Source: HB2-32-21 sp040235495
GTDB lineage: Bacteria > Pseudomonadota > Gammaproteobacteria > Pseudomonadales > Porticoccaceae
DNA length: 18,990 bases
NCBI GenBank assembly: GCA_040235495.1
Contig: JBECKV010000153.1
Location: 1 to 18,990, forward strand
Direction of reading: 5' to 3'
In this document: one piece after another, positions 8,116 to 15,255 of the stretch
Position numbering within the stretch: the first letter of the stretch is position 1
How the letters are laid out: every line of letters starts with the position of its first letter
Translations under genes and position numbers: made by a program
Notes under the pieces: generated by a model
Seen by the model: the letters and a program-made list of their open reading frames with translations, nothing else
What the model was told of the DNA's origin: nothing
The model's database searches: none

Positions 8116-9261
8116 TTACAAATCCCTGGCTATCACTTCAAGCATGATTTCACTGGTGCCGGCATAGATGCGCGTGACCCGGGCATCGGCATACATGCGA
8201 CAGACTAGATATTCATCCATATAGCCGTAACCGCCATGAAGTTGCAAACACTCATCAACCACGTTCTGTTGCAGTTCGGTCAGCCACCATTTGCTCATCG
8301 AAGCCGTGACGTTATCCAGCCGCCCGGCACAGACATCCTCGATGCAGCGATCCATGAACACGCGTGCCGCGCGAACCTGGGCATACAGTGCCGCCAATTT
8401 GAAGCGCGTGTTTTGCTGTTCGATCAGGGACTTGCCAAAGGCTCGGCGTTCCTTGACATAGTTGACAGTCGCTTCCAGCGTTCCCTCCATGCTGGCGATG
8501 GCCTGCACGCCAACGGTTGAGCGCTCGTAGGGTAAATCACTCATCAACTGAGCAAAGCCCTGGCCCTCGACCCCGCCGAGGAGCTGACTTTCGTGAACCC
8601 GCACGTCCTCGAAAAACAGTTCGCAGGTGTCCTGGGCCTTCTGGCCCAGCTTTTTCAGCTTGCGACCGACACGGAAACCCTCCAGCCCCCCGGTTTCCAG
8701 CACCAGCAACGACAATCCCCTACTGCCAGCCTTGGGGTCGGTTCTAACCACCAGAATAAGCAATTCACACAGATAGCCATTGGTGATAAAAATCTTGGAG
8801 CCGTTTACCACGTAATGGTCTCCGTCCTTGACGGCACGGGTGACGATACCCTGCAAATCCGAACCGGTGCCCGGTTCGGTCATGGCAATGGCGCCAATCA
8901 ATTCACCGCTGGCCATTTTCGGTAGCCAGCGATTTTTCTGCGCTTCGGTACCGTGGTTGAGAATGTAGTGGGCACTGATGCTATGCACCCCCTGCCCCAT
9001 GCCGGTCAGCCCACGGCGCCACTGCTCCTCGTAAAATACCGCCTCGTAGCGAAAGTCAGCTCCACCGCCGCCGTATTGCTCTGGAATATCCGTGCATAAA
9101 AACCCCTGTGCGCCAGCCTTGCGCCAGAGTTCCTTGTCCAGGTGCTGTTGCTCGCGCCATTTTTCATCGTAGGGGAGCATTTCGGTTTCGACAAACTGGC
9201 TAACGGATCGGCGAAAAACCTCCAGGTTTTCATCCATCCACTGAGATCGATAGGGGGTCAT
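8116..9261 (-). CDS. Acyl-CoA dehydrogenase
   Basis: This is an FAD enzyme that inserts an alpha-beta double bond into an acyl-CoA and passes electrons to an electron-transferring flavoprotein. The 381-residue product has the whole family fold: an N-terminal helical domain, AMTEPGTGSDLQG (about 126-138, FAD/substrate loop), the beta domain with VNGSKIFITNG (152-162), and the C-terminal four-helix domain ending HGGYGYMDEYLVCRMYADAR and IYAGTSEIM. Medium/short-chain enzymes carry the catalytic Glu in YEGT, but here that position is Ala367 (YAGT). A Glu instead lies at position 246 in LPYERS, aligned with the base of isovaleryl-CoA and long-chain dehydrogenases. The start is supported by GGGAG at 9271-9267, five bases ahead. 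It lies 98 bp behind two MaoC genes on the same strand. The substrate cannot be read from sequence; branched or long acyl chains are possible. Confidence 0.95.
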   Translation of the reverse strand: MTPYRSQWMDENLEVFRRSVSQFVETEMLPYDEKWREQQHLDKELWRKAGAQGFLCTDIPEQYGGGGADFRYEAVFYEEQWRRGLTGMGQGVHSISAHYILNHGTEAQKNRWLPKMASGELIGAIAMTEPGTGSDLQGIVTRAVKDGDHYVVNGSKIFITNGYLCELLILVVRTDPKAGSRGLSLLVLETGGLEGFRVGRKLKKLGQKAQDTCELFFEDVRVHESQLLGGVEGQGFAQLMSDLPYERSTVGVQAIASMEGTLEATVNYVKERRAFGKSLIEQQNTRFKLAALYAQVRAARVFMDRCIEDVCAGRLDNVTASMSKWWLTELQQNVVDECLQLHGGYGYMDEYLVCRMYADARVTRIYAGTSEIMLEVIARDL

Positions 9262-9316
9262 GGCGTCTCCCGACTTATTACTTTATTGACAGCTACAGGG
9301 TACGGATACTGATTTA

Positions 9317-9331
9317 GACTGACGCTCAGTC
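9317..9331. promoter_or_regulatory. Perfect inverted repeat upstream of the acyl-CoA dehydrogenase
   Basis: GACTGA-CGC-TCAGTC is a perfect 6-3-6 inverted repeat, 55 bp upstream of the dehydrogenase start and 28 bp after the MaoC stop. No run of T follows on the minus strand, so it is unlikely to be a terminator. A repressor operator, possibly for the nearby TetR protein, is the leading idea. Confidence 0.45.
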
Positions 9332-9359
9332 CGCAGGACACTCCCGCGCCAGCCACTCA

Positions 9360-9788
9360 TCACGATCGCGGCTCACGCACCACGGCCTGGCCGCTCAGCT
9401 TGATTTCCCCGAACTGGTCGCGCGCGCGCAGCTTCAGACGATAATGGGCGCCGGCTTCGGTGGATATTATTTCCACCACCTCGCCCTCGCAGGTAATCTC
9501 GTCACCGACACGGACAATCGCAACGAACTTTACCTCAAAGCTGACGATAGCCTCTTGTGGCAGCCACTGGGTCAGCATCTGGCCCAGGTAAGCCATACTG
9601 AGCATGCCGTGGGCAAAGACATCATCCTTGCCCACCGCCCGGGCGTAATCACTGTCCACGTGAACCGGATTGTGATCATTGGACGCCCCGCAAAAATAGG
9701 CCAGGGTGGCGCGCGTGATTGGCGGTTTGCGGAGTGGAGGCAGGCAAAAACCCACATCGATATCACTGAGGTCGACCAAACACGGCAT
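9360..9788 (-). CDS. MaoC-like (R)-specific enoyl-CoA hydratase, catalytic type
   Basis: A single hotdog-fold domain of 142 residues, the usual length for a MaoC-type hydratase that adds water to trans-2-enoyl-CoA. The hydratase 2 motif is intact: CGASNDHNPVHVDSDYA at about residues 33-49, giving Asp38 and His43 as the catalytic pair with Asn40 and Pro41. FAHGMLSMAYLGQML (about 58-72) is the usual second conserved block. The ATG at 9788 is 11 bp after the stop of the second MaoC gene, so the two are surely co-transcribed, and the next gene downstream is an acyl-CoA dehydrogenase. Only a short AGG directly before the ATG could serve as ribosome-binding site, which suggests translational coupling. 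Probable partner: the neighbouring MaoC-like protein, which lacks the catalytic residues. Confidence 0.88.
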   Translation of the reverse strand: MPCLVDLSDIDVGFCLPPLRKPPITRATLAYFCGASNDHNPVHVDSDYARAVGKDDVFAHGMLSMAYLGQMLTQWLPQEAIVSFEVKFVAIVRVGDEITCEGEVVEIISTEAGAHYRLKLRARDQFGEIKLSGQAVVREPRS

Positions 9789-9799
9789 CCTGTTTTTGT

Positions 9800-10273
9800 T
9801 TAATCCTGATTTTCAGGCCGCGCGCGGCGCTGCTCGACAACGGTCTGCCGAAACCGGGTGGTAAGTTCCCCAAACTGGTTGTGGGCAACCGTTTCTTCCA
9901 CCATAAAGGCAAACCGTCCCTGACCTTTCTCGTAAAAATTCAGAATCGTCGAAACCAACGTGATCCGGTCTCCGGCATGAATGGGGGCAAAATATTCGAA
10001 ACTCTGTTTCGAATGCAGAATTTTATCGACATCCATGCCCAACTGGCGACATCGCATAAACGGGTCGGGCACCGCGCAACTCAGTGTCACGGCGTAGGTC
10101 GGCGGGGCCAGGACGGAGCGGTGTCCGGCCCTGCGGGCCGCCGCTTCATCAAAATAGACCGGGTTGGTTTCGCCGACCGCCTTGGCAAAAAATTTCAGCT
10201 GCCAAAGCTCCACATCCACCGTCAGCGGCGGGAACGGCCGGTTAATGAGGGGGTTGTCAATCGTATTGGTCAT
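9800..10273 (-). CDS. MaoC-like hotdog protein lacking the catalytic Asp/His
   Basis: A 157-residue protein of the MaoC N-terminal (FAS1-type hotdog) family. The region equivalent to the hydratase motif reads AVGETNPVYFDEAAARRAG (about 32-50): the catalytic Asp is Glu and the catalytic His is Tyr, while Asn-Pro is kept. A substrate-loop-like APPTYAVTL follows. In mycobacterial HadAB/HadBC and ChsH1-ChsH2 a non-catalytic hotdog subunit pairs with a catalytic one; I infer the same here with the gene 11 bp downstream. The frame reaches back to a GTG at 10279, but the ATG at 10273 has AGG five bases before it and is preferred. The gene is first in the minus-strand group and diverges from the TetR gene, separated by 221 bp containing a 20-bp inverted repeat. 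Confidence 0.85.
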   Translation of the reverse strand: MTNTIDNPLINRPFPPLTVDVELWQLKFFAKAVGETNPVYFDEAAARRAGHRSVLAPPTYAVTLSCAVPDPFMRCRQLGMDVDKILHSKQSFEYFAPIHAGDRITLVSTILNFYEKGQGRFAFMVEETVAHNQFGELTTRFRQTVVEQRRARPENQD

Positions 10274-10399
10274 CGACACCTAAACAACCTTGAAAATGGG
10301 TCAATGTATCCTTAGCCGGACCTCAAGACAAGGCGCGCATGAACAACTGCTGCTCCACACCCTGACCCCCGAACTCCCGCGCTATCATGCTCAAGCCAA

Positions 10400-10419
10400 T
10401 TTCTACCGACAAGTAGAAA
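10400..10419. promoter_or_regulatory. Inverted repeat between the MaoC genes and the TetR gene, candidate operator
   Basis: TTTCTAC-CGACAA-GTAGAAA is a perfect 7-6-7 inverted repeat in the divergent region. Its right arm overlaps a second, looser pair AAGTA (10411-10415) / TACTT (10424-10428). It is 75 bp upstream of the preferred TetR start and 126 bp upstream of the MaoC start. Its size and place fit a TetR-family operator controlling both directions, but no binding evidence exists. Confidence 0.5.
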
Positions 10420-10494
10420 ATGTTACTTTTCCATGGCCACCGTGTCACGGTTGCGCTAGACTGGCTGCTGAACATGCGGAAAAGCTCCGGCCCT

Positions 10495-11115
10495 ATGACT
10501 AAAACCAGCAAAAACAGATGGGGCAAAGCCATACAGAGCAAGGATGTGCAGCATGAATTAAAGCGCCTGGCCATTCTGAAAACCGCCGCGAAGCTGTTCA
10601 ACCAGAGGGGGTTTCGCGAAACGTCCCTGAACGATCTGGCAGAGGAACTCCAGGTCACCAAACCGACACTGTATTACTACGTCGAAAACAAGGAAGACAT
10701 CCTGTTTCAGTGCTTGCTGACGGCGATTACCCAACTGCTCGAAAGAATCGAGACCATTCAGGATTCCAACGCCACCGGCGCCGACAAACTCGGCCAGTTC
10801 ATCCACGTCTTTACCTCCGTGTTTGACGATGAGTTTGGCCGTTGCGTTTCGAGTCCCGGACCGGGGCCGCTATCGGAAAAATACATGACCGCGATCGACC
10901 CCCTCTACGACAAGCTGGATGCCGCTACTCGTACTATCATCGAGTGCGGCATTGGCGATGGCTCCCTACGCCAGTGCAACCCCAAAATAGTCACCTTCAC
11001 GCTGCTCGGCGCCATCAACTGGATGACCCGCTGGTACCAGATCGGTGGAGAAATGACCACACGTGAAGTGGCCAATGAAATGGTTGCCCTTTTCAATAAG
11101 GGACTGTCGAAATAA
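10495..11115 (+). CDS. TetR-family transcriptional regulator
   Basis: A 206-residue ligand-responsive repressor of the TetR type. The N-terminal DNA-binding domain includes ILKTAAKLFNQRGFRETSL (about 27-45) and the helix-turn-helix LNDLAEELQVTKPTLYYYVE (about 45-64), followed by NKEDIL, all typical. The C-terminal three quarters would bind an inducer, probably an acyl-CoA given the neighbours, and cannot be assigned from sequence. The open frame runs upstream to an ATG at 10420, but that start would place 25 untypical residues before the domain and would run into the inverted repeat at 10400-10419. The ATG at 10495 gives the normal length, though it has no clear ribosome-binding site; an ATG at 10474 is also possible. 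It is divergent from the MaoC genes and 88 bp upstream of modA on the same strand. Confidence 0.92.
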   Translation: MTKTSKNRWGKAIQSKDVQHELKRLAILKTAAKLFNQRGFRETSLNDLAEELQVTKPTLYYYVENKEDILFQCLLTAITQLLERIETIQDSNATGADKLGQFIHVFTSVFDDEFGRCVSSPGPGPLSEKYMTAIDPLYDKLDAATRTIIECGIGDGSLRQCNPKIVTFTLLGAINWMTRWYQIGGEMTTREVANEMVALFNKGLSK

Positions 11116-11203
11116 CCGTCCCGAGCCCCAATACACAGACTACGACGCCATCAGTCCTCACTTGCACACCGAAGGCTCGTCAAAATCCCGCTTGCCCCCG
11201 GGG

Positions 11204-12013
11204 ATGCGGACCGCGCTGGCGCTATTGGCGGGGCTCTGGTGTACGCTGGCGCCCGCCGCCGAACTGAATGTCGCGGTGGCGGCTAACTTTGCCGCCACAC
11301 TGCGCGTACTGGCCGCGCAATTCCAGCGGGCTACCGACCACAGCATCAATATCAGCATCGCCAGCTCCGGCAAACTTAGCACCCAAATAATGCACGGCGC
11401 TCCCTACGATGTATTTCTATCCGCCGACGGGGAGCACCCTCTACGCCTGATCGACGCCAACCTGGCCCACGCCGATTCACTGTTTACCTATGCTCTCGGC
11501 ACGCTGGTACTGTGGCAACCCGACAATTCCGGCAGTCAGGGGCAAACGCAGCAGGCCTCGGCAACAAATGCCGACAACCTCGCAAGTGCGAGACTGATAG
11601 CCCTGGCCAGCCCCCGCCATGCACCCTACGGCAGGGCCGCGAAGGAAACCCTGATCGCGCTGGGGCACTGGCAAACTCTCATCGATAACGGCCGCCTGGC
11701 CTTTGCCGAAAGTGTCGGCCAAGCCTGGCATTTCGGCGCCAGCGGTAACGCCGATCTGGCCTTTGTGGCGCTGTCTCAGGTCAAAGCAGCTGCCCCCGAG
11801 TATCAGGGCACCATCAGCTACTGGCCGGTACCCCCGCAACTTCATACCCCCATTGTGCAACGAGGCATTATTCTCTTGCGCAGCGGCGAGCCCGAATTGG
11901 CGCGGCGCTTTTGCCACTGGCTGCAAACCGATCCCTGGGTGCGCGCAACGATTATCGAGGCAGGCTACCATCTGCCGACTCTCGGCAAACCGGAAGAGCA
12001 GCGTGACGATTAA
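11204..12013 (+). CDS. modA: Molybdate-binding periplasmic protein ModA
   Basis: ModA captures molybdate (or tungstate) in the periplasm for the ModBC transporter. The 269 residues begin with a signal peptide (MRTALALLAGLWCTLAPAA), after which the mature protein would start ELNVAVAANFAATL, matching the ModA beginning. Oxyanion-site blocks follow: SIASSGKLSTQI and GAPYDVFLSAD, then further on the AFAESVGQAW and GNADLAFVALSQV regions of the second lobe. The length is near E. coli ModA (257). The frame is open to 11063, overlapping the TetR gene, but the signal peptide fixes the ATG at 11204; a TTG at 11192 is possible. GGGG directly before the ATG is a poor ribosome-binding site. The final bases overlap the modB start. 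I saw no ModE-box-like sequence upstream. Confidence 0.93.
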   Translation: MRTALALLAGLWCTLAPAAELNVAVAANFAATLRVLAAQFQRATDHSINISIASSGKLSTQIMHGAPYDVFLSADGEHPLRLIDANLAHADSLFTYALGTLVLWQPDNSGSQGQTQQASATNADNLASARLIALASPRHAPYGRAAKETLIALGHWQTLIDNGRLAFAESVGQAWHFGASGNADLAFVALSQVKAAAPEYQGTISYWPVPPQLHTPIVQRGIILLRSGEPELARRFCHWLQTDPWVRATIIEAGYHLPTLGKPEEQRDD

Positions 12014-12728
12014 CTGGCTATCGACCGCCGATATCCAGGCGCTGTGGCTAAGCCTGCGTCTTGCCGCGGTCACCGTGGTGGCGCTGATGATCATTGCCCT
12101 GCCCACGGCCTGGTGGCTGGCCAATTCGCGCTGGCGTTTTCGAGCGCTGGTGGAAGCGCTTATCGCCATGCCCCTGATCCTGCCCCCGACCGTACTGGGC
12201 TTCTACCTGCTTTTATTTTTAAGCCCCGGCGGCTGGGCGGGTCGACTGATGCAGTTCCTCGGCGGCGAGCCTCTGGCATTTACCTTCACCGGCCTGGTGA
12301 TCGGCTCGATGATCTACTCACTGCCCTTCGCCGTGCAACCCCTGCAAACGGCCTTTCAGGGTATCGCCAAAACCACGCTTGAAGCCGCGGCAACACTGGG
12401 GGCCGCGCCCCTGGACCGATTTTTCAGCATTGCCCTGCCTCTGGCCCGGCGAGGTCTGTTAAGCGCGGCAGTGTTGACCTTTGCCCATACTCTCGGGGAA
12501 TTCGGCGTACTGTTGATGATTGGCGGCAATATCCCCGGCCGTACCCAGGTGGCCTCCATAGCCATCTATGGCCATGTCGAGGCCATGGACTACAGTGCCG
12601 CTCACGGTCTCTCGATCACCCTGCTGCTGCTGTCTTTCCTGCTATTGGTACTGGTGTTTGGCGCCAACCGGCAATTGGGGTTGTTCAAAAACACCAGCGC
12701 CCCCCGGAAAAATGGAAGGCTGGACTGA
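12003..12728 (+). CDS. modB: Molybdate ABC transporter permease ModB
   Basis: ModB is the membrane channel of the molybdate importer. The 241-residue protein has about five hydrophobic membrane segments. It also carries the cytoplasmic EAA loop that docks on the ATPase (TTLEAAATLGAAPLDRFFSI, followed by ALPLARRG) and the conserved TLGEFGVLLMIGGNIPGRTQ. Translation starts at a GTG (12003) that overlaps the end of modA by 11 bp. GGAAGAG at 11992-11998 is a good ribosome-binding site for it, so the alternative long frame from 11703, which lies entirely inside modA, is discarded. The overlap indicates translational coupling with modA, and modC follows 37 bp downstream. Confidence 0.94.
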   Translation: MTINWLSTADIQALWLSLRLAAVTVVALMIIALPTAWWLANSRWRFRALVEALIAMPLILPPTVLGFYLLLFLSPGGWAGRLMQFLGGEPLAFTFTGLVIGSMIYSLPFAVQPLQTAFQGIAKTTLEAAATLGAAPLDRFFSIALPLARRGLLSAAVLTFAHTLGEFGVLLMIGGNIPGRTQVASIAIYGHVEAMDYSAAHGLSITLLLLSFLLLVLVFGANRQLGLFKNTSAPRKNGRLD

Positions 12729-12765
12729 ATCCTGTGTGCAAAGACATGTCGATCGAGCGCCGACC

Positions 12766-13842
12766 ATGGCCGTAGCCATCCAGCTGAGCTATCAACGCGG
12801 TGATTTCAGCCTCAGGGCCGAGGCCGAATTCCCCGCGCGGGGCGCGACCGCCATTTATGGCCGCTCGGGCAGTGGCAAAACCACCTTGCTAAGATGTATC
12901 GCCGGTTTAGCACGCGGTGCTGGTCGGGTCACCATTAACGGTGAGGCCTGGCAGGGGGAACAGCGCTTCACGCCCGTTCACGAGCGTCGGCTGGGCTATG
13001 TCTTTCAACACGCCAATCTGTTCCCCCACCTGTCGGTGGCGGACAACCTGCGCTACGGAAAAAAGCGGTCGAAAGGCGACGGGCAAAGTTTGCCGGAGAA
13101 GGAAATCCTCGCGCTGCTGGATTTGCAGCCCCTCCTGGATCGCAATCCCGAGCAACTGTCCGGCGGTCAGCAGCAACGGGTCGCCATCGCCCGTGCCTTG
13201 CTTGCCGGACCCCGCATCCTGCTGCTGGACGAGCCGCTGTCCAGCCTCGACGCCGATAGCAAGGCGGATATCCTGCCCTACCTGTGCCGTATCAGCCGGG
13301 AACTGGCGCTGCCGATGCTCTATGTCAGTCATGCGCTGGACGAAATTACCCAACTGGCTGATCACCTCGCCCTGCTCGACAACGGCCTGCTCGGCGCCAG
13401 CGGCCCTATCAATCGGATGCTCACCAACCCCGCGCTGCCTCTGGCCCATCGGCAGGACGCCTGTGCCCTGCTCAACGGCGAGGTTATTCGCCAGGACGTT
13501 GAGTTTCATTTATGCACCGTGGCACTGGCCAGTGGCGAGTTGAGCGTGGCGCGCGGCGAGCTGAAAGTCGGACAGTCCCTGCGCCTGCAAATACAGGCCA
13601 GGGATGTGAGTATCGCCCTTACCGACGATCAACAAAGCAGCATCCAGAATCGTCTGCGCGGTGAGATTATCTCCATCAACGACACCCGGGAGCGGGCCCA
13701 GTGCCTGGTCGTGGTCGATGTTGGCGGCCAACACTGCCTGGCGCTGATCACCCGCAAGGCCCAGGCCGGCCTGAAGCTGAAACCGGGCCTGGCGGTATAC
13801 CTGCAAATCAAAAGCGTGGCGGTAATGGGCCGCAATTACTGA
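12766..13842 (+). CDS. modC: Molybdate ABC transporter ATPase ModC
   Basis: ModC powers molybdate import by ATP hydrolysis at the inner face of the membrane. The 358 residues show Walker A GRSGSGKTT (32-40), the Q-loop Gln81 in YVFQHANLF, signature LSGGQQQRVAIARAL (131-145), Walker B ILLLDEPLSSLD (151-162) and the switch His189 in YVSHALDE. The C-terminal 70 or so residues form the TOBE/Mop oxyanion-binding domain (LRGEIISIND, then a final IKSVAVMG). The length matches E. coli ModC (352). The ATG at 12766 fits the family; an in-frame GTG at 12736 would add ten residues, and neither has a strong ribosome-binding site. The last 7 bp overlap, tail to tail, the end of the CoA-transferase gene on the other strand. 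Confidence 0.94.
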   Translation: MAVAIQLSYQRGDFSLRAEAEFPARGATAIYGRSGSGKTTLLRCIAGLARGAGRVTINGEAWQGEQRFTPVHERRLGYVFQHANLFPHLSVADNLRYGKKRSKGDGQSLPEKEILALLDLQPLLDRNPEQLSGGQQQRVAIARALLAGPRILLLDEPLSSLDADSKADILPYLCRISRELALPMLYVSHALDEITQLADHLALLDNGLLGASGPINRMLTNPALPLAHRQDACALLNGEVIRQDVEFHLCTVALASGELSVARGELKVGQSLRLQIQARDVSIALTDDQQSSIQNRLRGEIISINDTRERAQCLVVVDVGGQHCLALITRKAQAGLKLKPGLAVYLQIKSVAVMGRNY

Positions 13843-15074
13843 GCCGTCGCGTATTCCTCGGGAATGGCCTCGGCGACGATCACACCGCTTTTTTCCAGCT
13901 CGTCCATGTGCGCGTCGGAATAGGCCAGCAGCGAGCCCAGCACATCCCGATTGTGTTCACCCAGATAGGGGGCCTGCAGGTCCAGGTCATTTTTATATGC
14001 GGAGAAACGCAGGGGCATACCCGGCATCTGAAAGGTGCCAAAGCCCCGCTCTGTCACTGTGCGCACGGTGCCGCGCTCGATCAGGTGCGGGTGCTCCATG
14101 GCCTCCTTGAGGGTCAGCACCGGCGCCACCGGAATACGCGCAGCTTCCAGCAGCGCGATGACGTGCTCATCGCTGCCGCATTGGGCAATCCAGTTTTCTA
14201 TGATCTCCACCAGCTGATAACGGTTTTTTACCCGGTCATTGATCTTTTTGAAGCGCGGGTCGCTTAGCAACTCGGTCTTTCCCATCACCTCGCACAGGGC
14301 CGGCCACTGGTGCAGCACCGCGATAATGATCAGGTAACCCTTGTGGCCCTTGAAAGCACCCAGCGGCGCCAGCGCCGGACTATGGGCACCGCCGCGACGG
14401 GGTTCAAATCGACCTTCACTGCCGCTAATCATGGCCACCCCTGACTCGTGGCAATGGAAATAACTGTCCAGCAGGGAAATATCCAGGTACTGGCCGGGAC
14501 CACCCCGGGCCTGGCGAAACAGCGCGGCATTAATGGCCGCCAAACCATGAACACCGGTCATCACGTCGCCCATCGCCACCATGGGCAATATTGGCGGGCC
14601 TTCGGCTTCTCCGATCAACCCCGTAACACCAGCGTAAGCCTGGCCGATGTAGTCGAAACCCGGACGCTGGGCCAAGGGGCCGGTCTGACCAAAAGTGGAA
14701 ATCGAACACATGATCAGCCGCGGATTGAGTTCGTGTACGGTGTCCCAACCCAGCCCCATACGCCCGATAACACCAGGCGCGAAGTTTTCCACCAACACAT
14801 CGAAGTGGGGTATCAAGGCGCGAAGAATATCCTGCCCGGCCTGGGGTTTAGGATCGAGGCAAAGGCTTTTCTTACCCCGATTCTGAGACAGAAAATAGGA
14901 CGAGCGCCCACCTTTGAGATAACCGACGTTGCGCACCTGATCGCCGCGCGGAGCCAACTCCAGCTTCACTACTTCGGCGCCCATCTCTGCCATCAGGCGG
15001 GTGGTCGTCGGTCCCGCCAGATGCTGGGTAAAATCCAGCACGCGGACACCGTCCAGCACATGTTTTTCGCTCAT
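13836..15074 (-). CDS. CaiB/BaiF-type (family III) acyl-CoA:carboxylate CoA-transferase
   Basis: Family III CoA-transferases move CoA between an acyl-CoA and a free acid through an enzyme-bound aspartyl intermediate; racemases of 2-methylacyl-CoA belong to the same fold. The 412-residue sequence begins LDGVRVLDFTQHLAGP. It has the CoA-binding-region patterns GDQVRNVGYLKGGRSSYFLSQNRGKKSL and LVENFAPGV, plus the nucleophile block MVAMGDVMTGVHGLAAINAAL, in which Asp170 corresponds to the catalytic Asp of formyl-CoA transferase. The C-terminal domain ends with the usual LGEHNRDVL. The start is well supported: GGGGAG at 15087-15082, seven bases before the ATG. The substrate cannot be told, but the acyl-CoA dehydrogenase and MaoC genes on the same strand beyond modABC suggest a shared catabolic role. 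An enzyme of the racemase type is an alternative, though the family-III transferase call is safer. Confidence 0.93.
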   Translation of the reverse strand: MSEKHVLDGVRVLDFTQHLAGPTTTRLMAEMGAEVVKLELAPRGDQVRNVGYLKGGRSSYFLSQNRGKKSLCLDPKPQAGQDILRALIPHFDVLVENFAPGVIGRMGLGWDTVHELNPRLIMCSISTFGQTGPLAQRPGFDYIGQAYAGVTGLIGEAEGPPILPMVAMGDVMTGVHGLAAINAALFRQARGGPGQYLDISLLDSYFHCHESGVAMISGSEGRFEPRRGGAHSPALAPLGAFKGHKGYLIIIAVLHQWPALCEVMGKTELLSDPRFKKINDRVKNRYQLVEIIENWIAQCGSDEHVIALLEAARIPVAPVLTLKEAMEHPHLIERGTVRTVTERGFGTFQMPGMPLRFSAYKNDLDLQAPYLGEHNRDVLGSLLAYSDAHMDELEKSGVIVAEAIPEEYATAQ

Positions 15075-15081
15075 AAGAATA

Positions 15082-15087
15082 CTCCCC
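15082..15087 (-). promoter_or_regulatory. Ribosome-binding site of the CoA-transferase gene
   Basis: GGGGAG on the minus strand lies seven bases before the ATG at 15074. It is a near-ideal Shine-Dalgarno sequence and fixes this start. Confidence 0.7.
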
Positions 15088-15225
15088 TGTCATTCAACCG
15101 GTCGTGCGCGGACCCGCGGGGAATTGAAGATCCTGACACTGCCCGATCTGCTCATTTTTATCGTCAGGATTAATAATCGTCGATAGCCGGGCCGGCAATC
15201 AAGGCATATTTTTCGCGCCAGGCAT

Positions 15226-15246
15226 TTCCCGGCCAGGAGCTGGGAA
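15226..15246. other. Hairpin just after secF
   Basis: An 8-bp stem (TTCCCGGC with GCTGGGAA, one G-U pair on the plus strand) encloses a five-base loop, starting 10 bases after the secF stop. No T-run follows in either direction, so it is only a possible 3'-end or RNA-stability structure, not a clear intrinsic terminator. The rest of the 181-bp gap to the CoA-transferase start contains AT-rich, promoter-like sequence around 15150-15202 (TTGATT and GATTAT, 18 bp apart on the minus strand) that could serve that gene. Confidence 0.35.
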
Positions 15247-15255
15247 CAAAAGTGG

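Noticed and set aside
11703..12002. Long upstream extension of the modB frame
   Set aside because: It lies entirely within modA in another frame. The GTG at 12003 has a good ribosome-binding site and gives the normal ModB length.
8116..15074. The acyl-CoA/molybdate region as a new defence or mobile system
   Set aside because: All genes belong to familiar metabolic, transport or regulatory families, with no integrase, transposase, terminal repeats or obvious composition break.
14448..15173. 241-codon plus-strand frame antisense to the CoA-transferase
   Set aside because: It is the shadow of a gene with clear family motifs and an ideal ribosome-binding site on the other strand.
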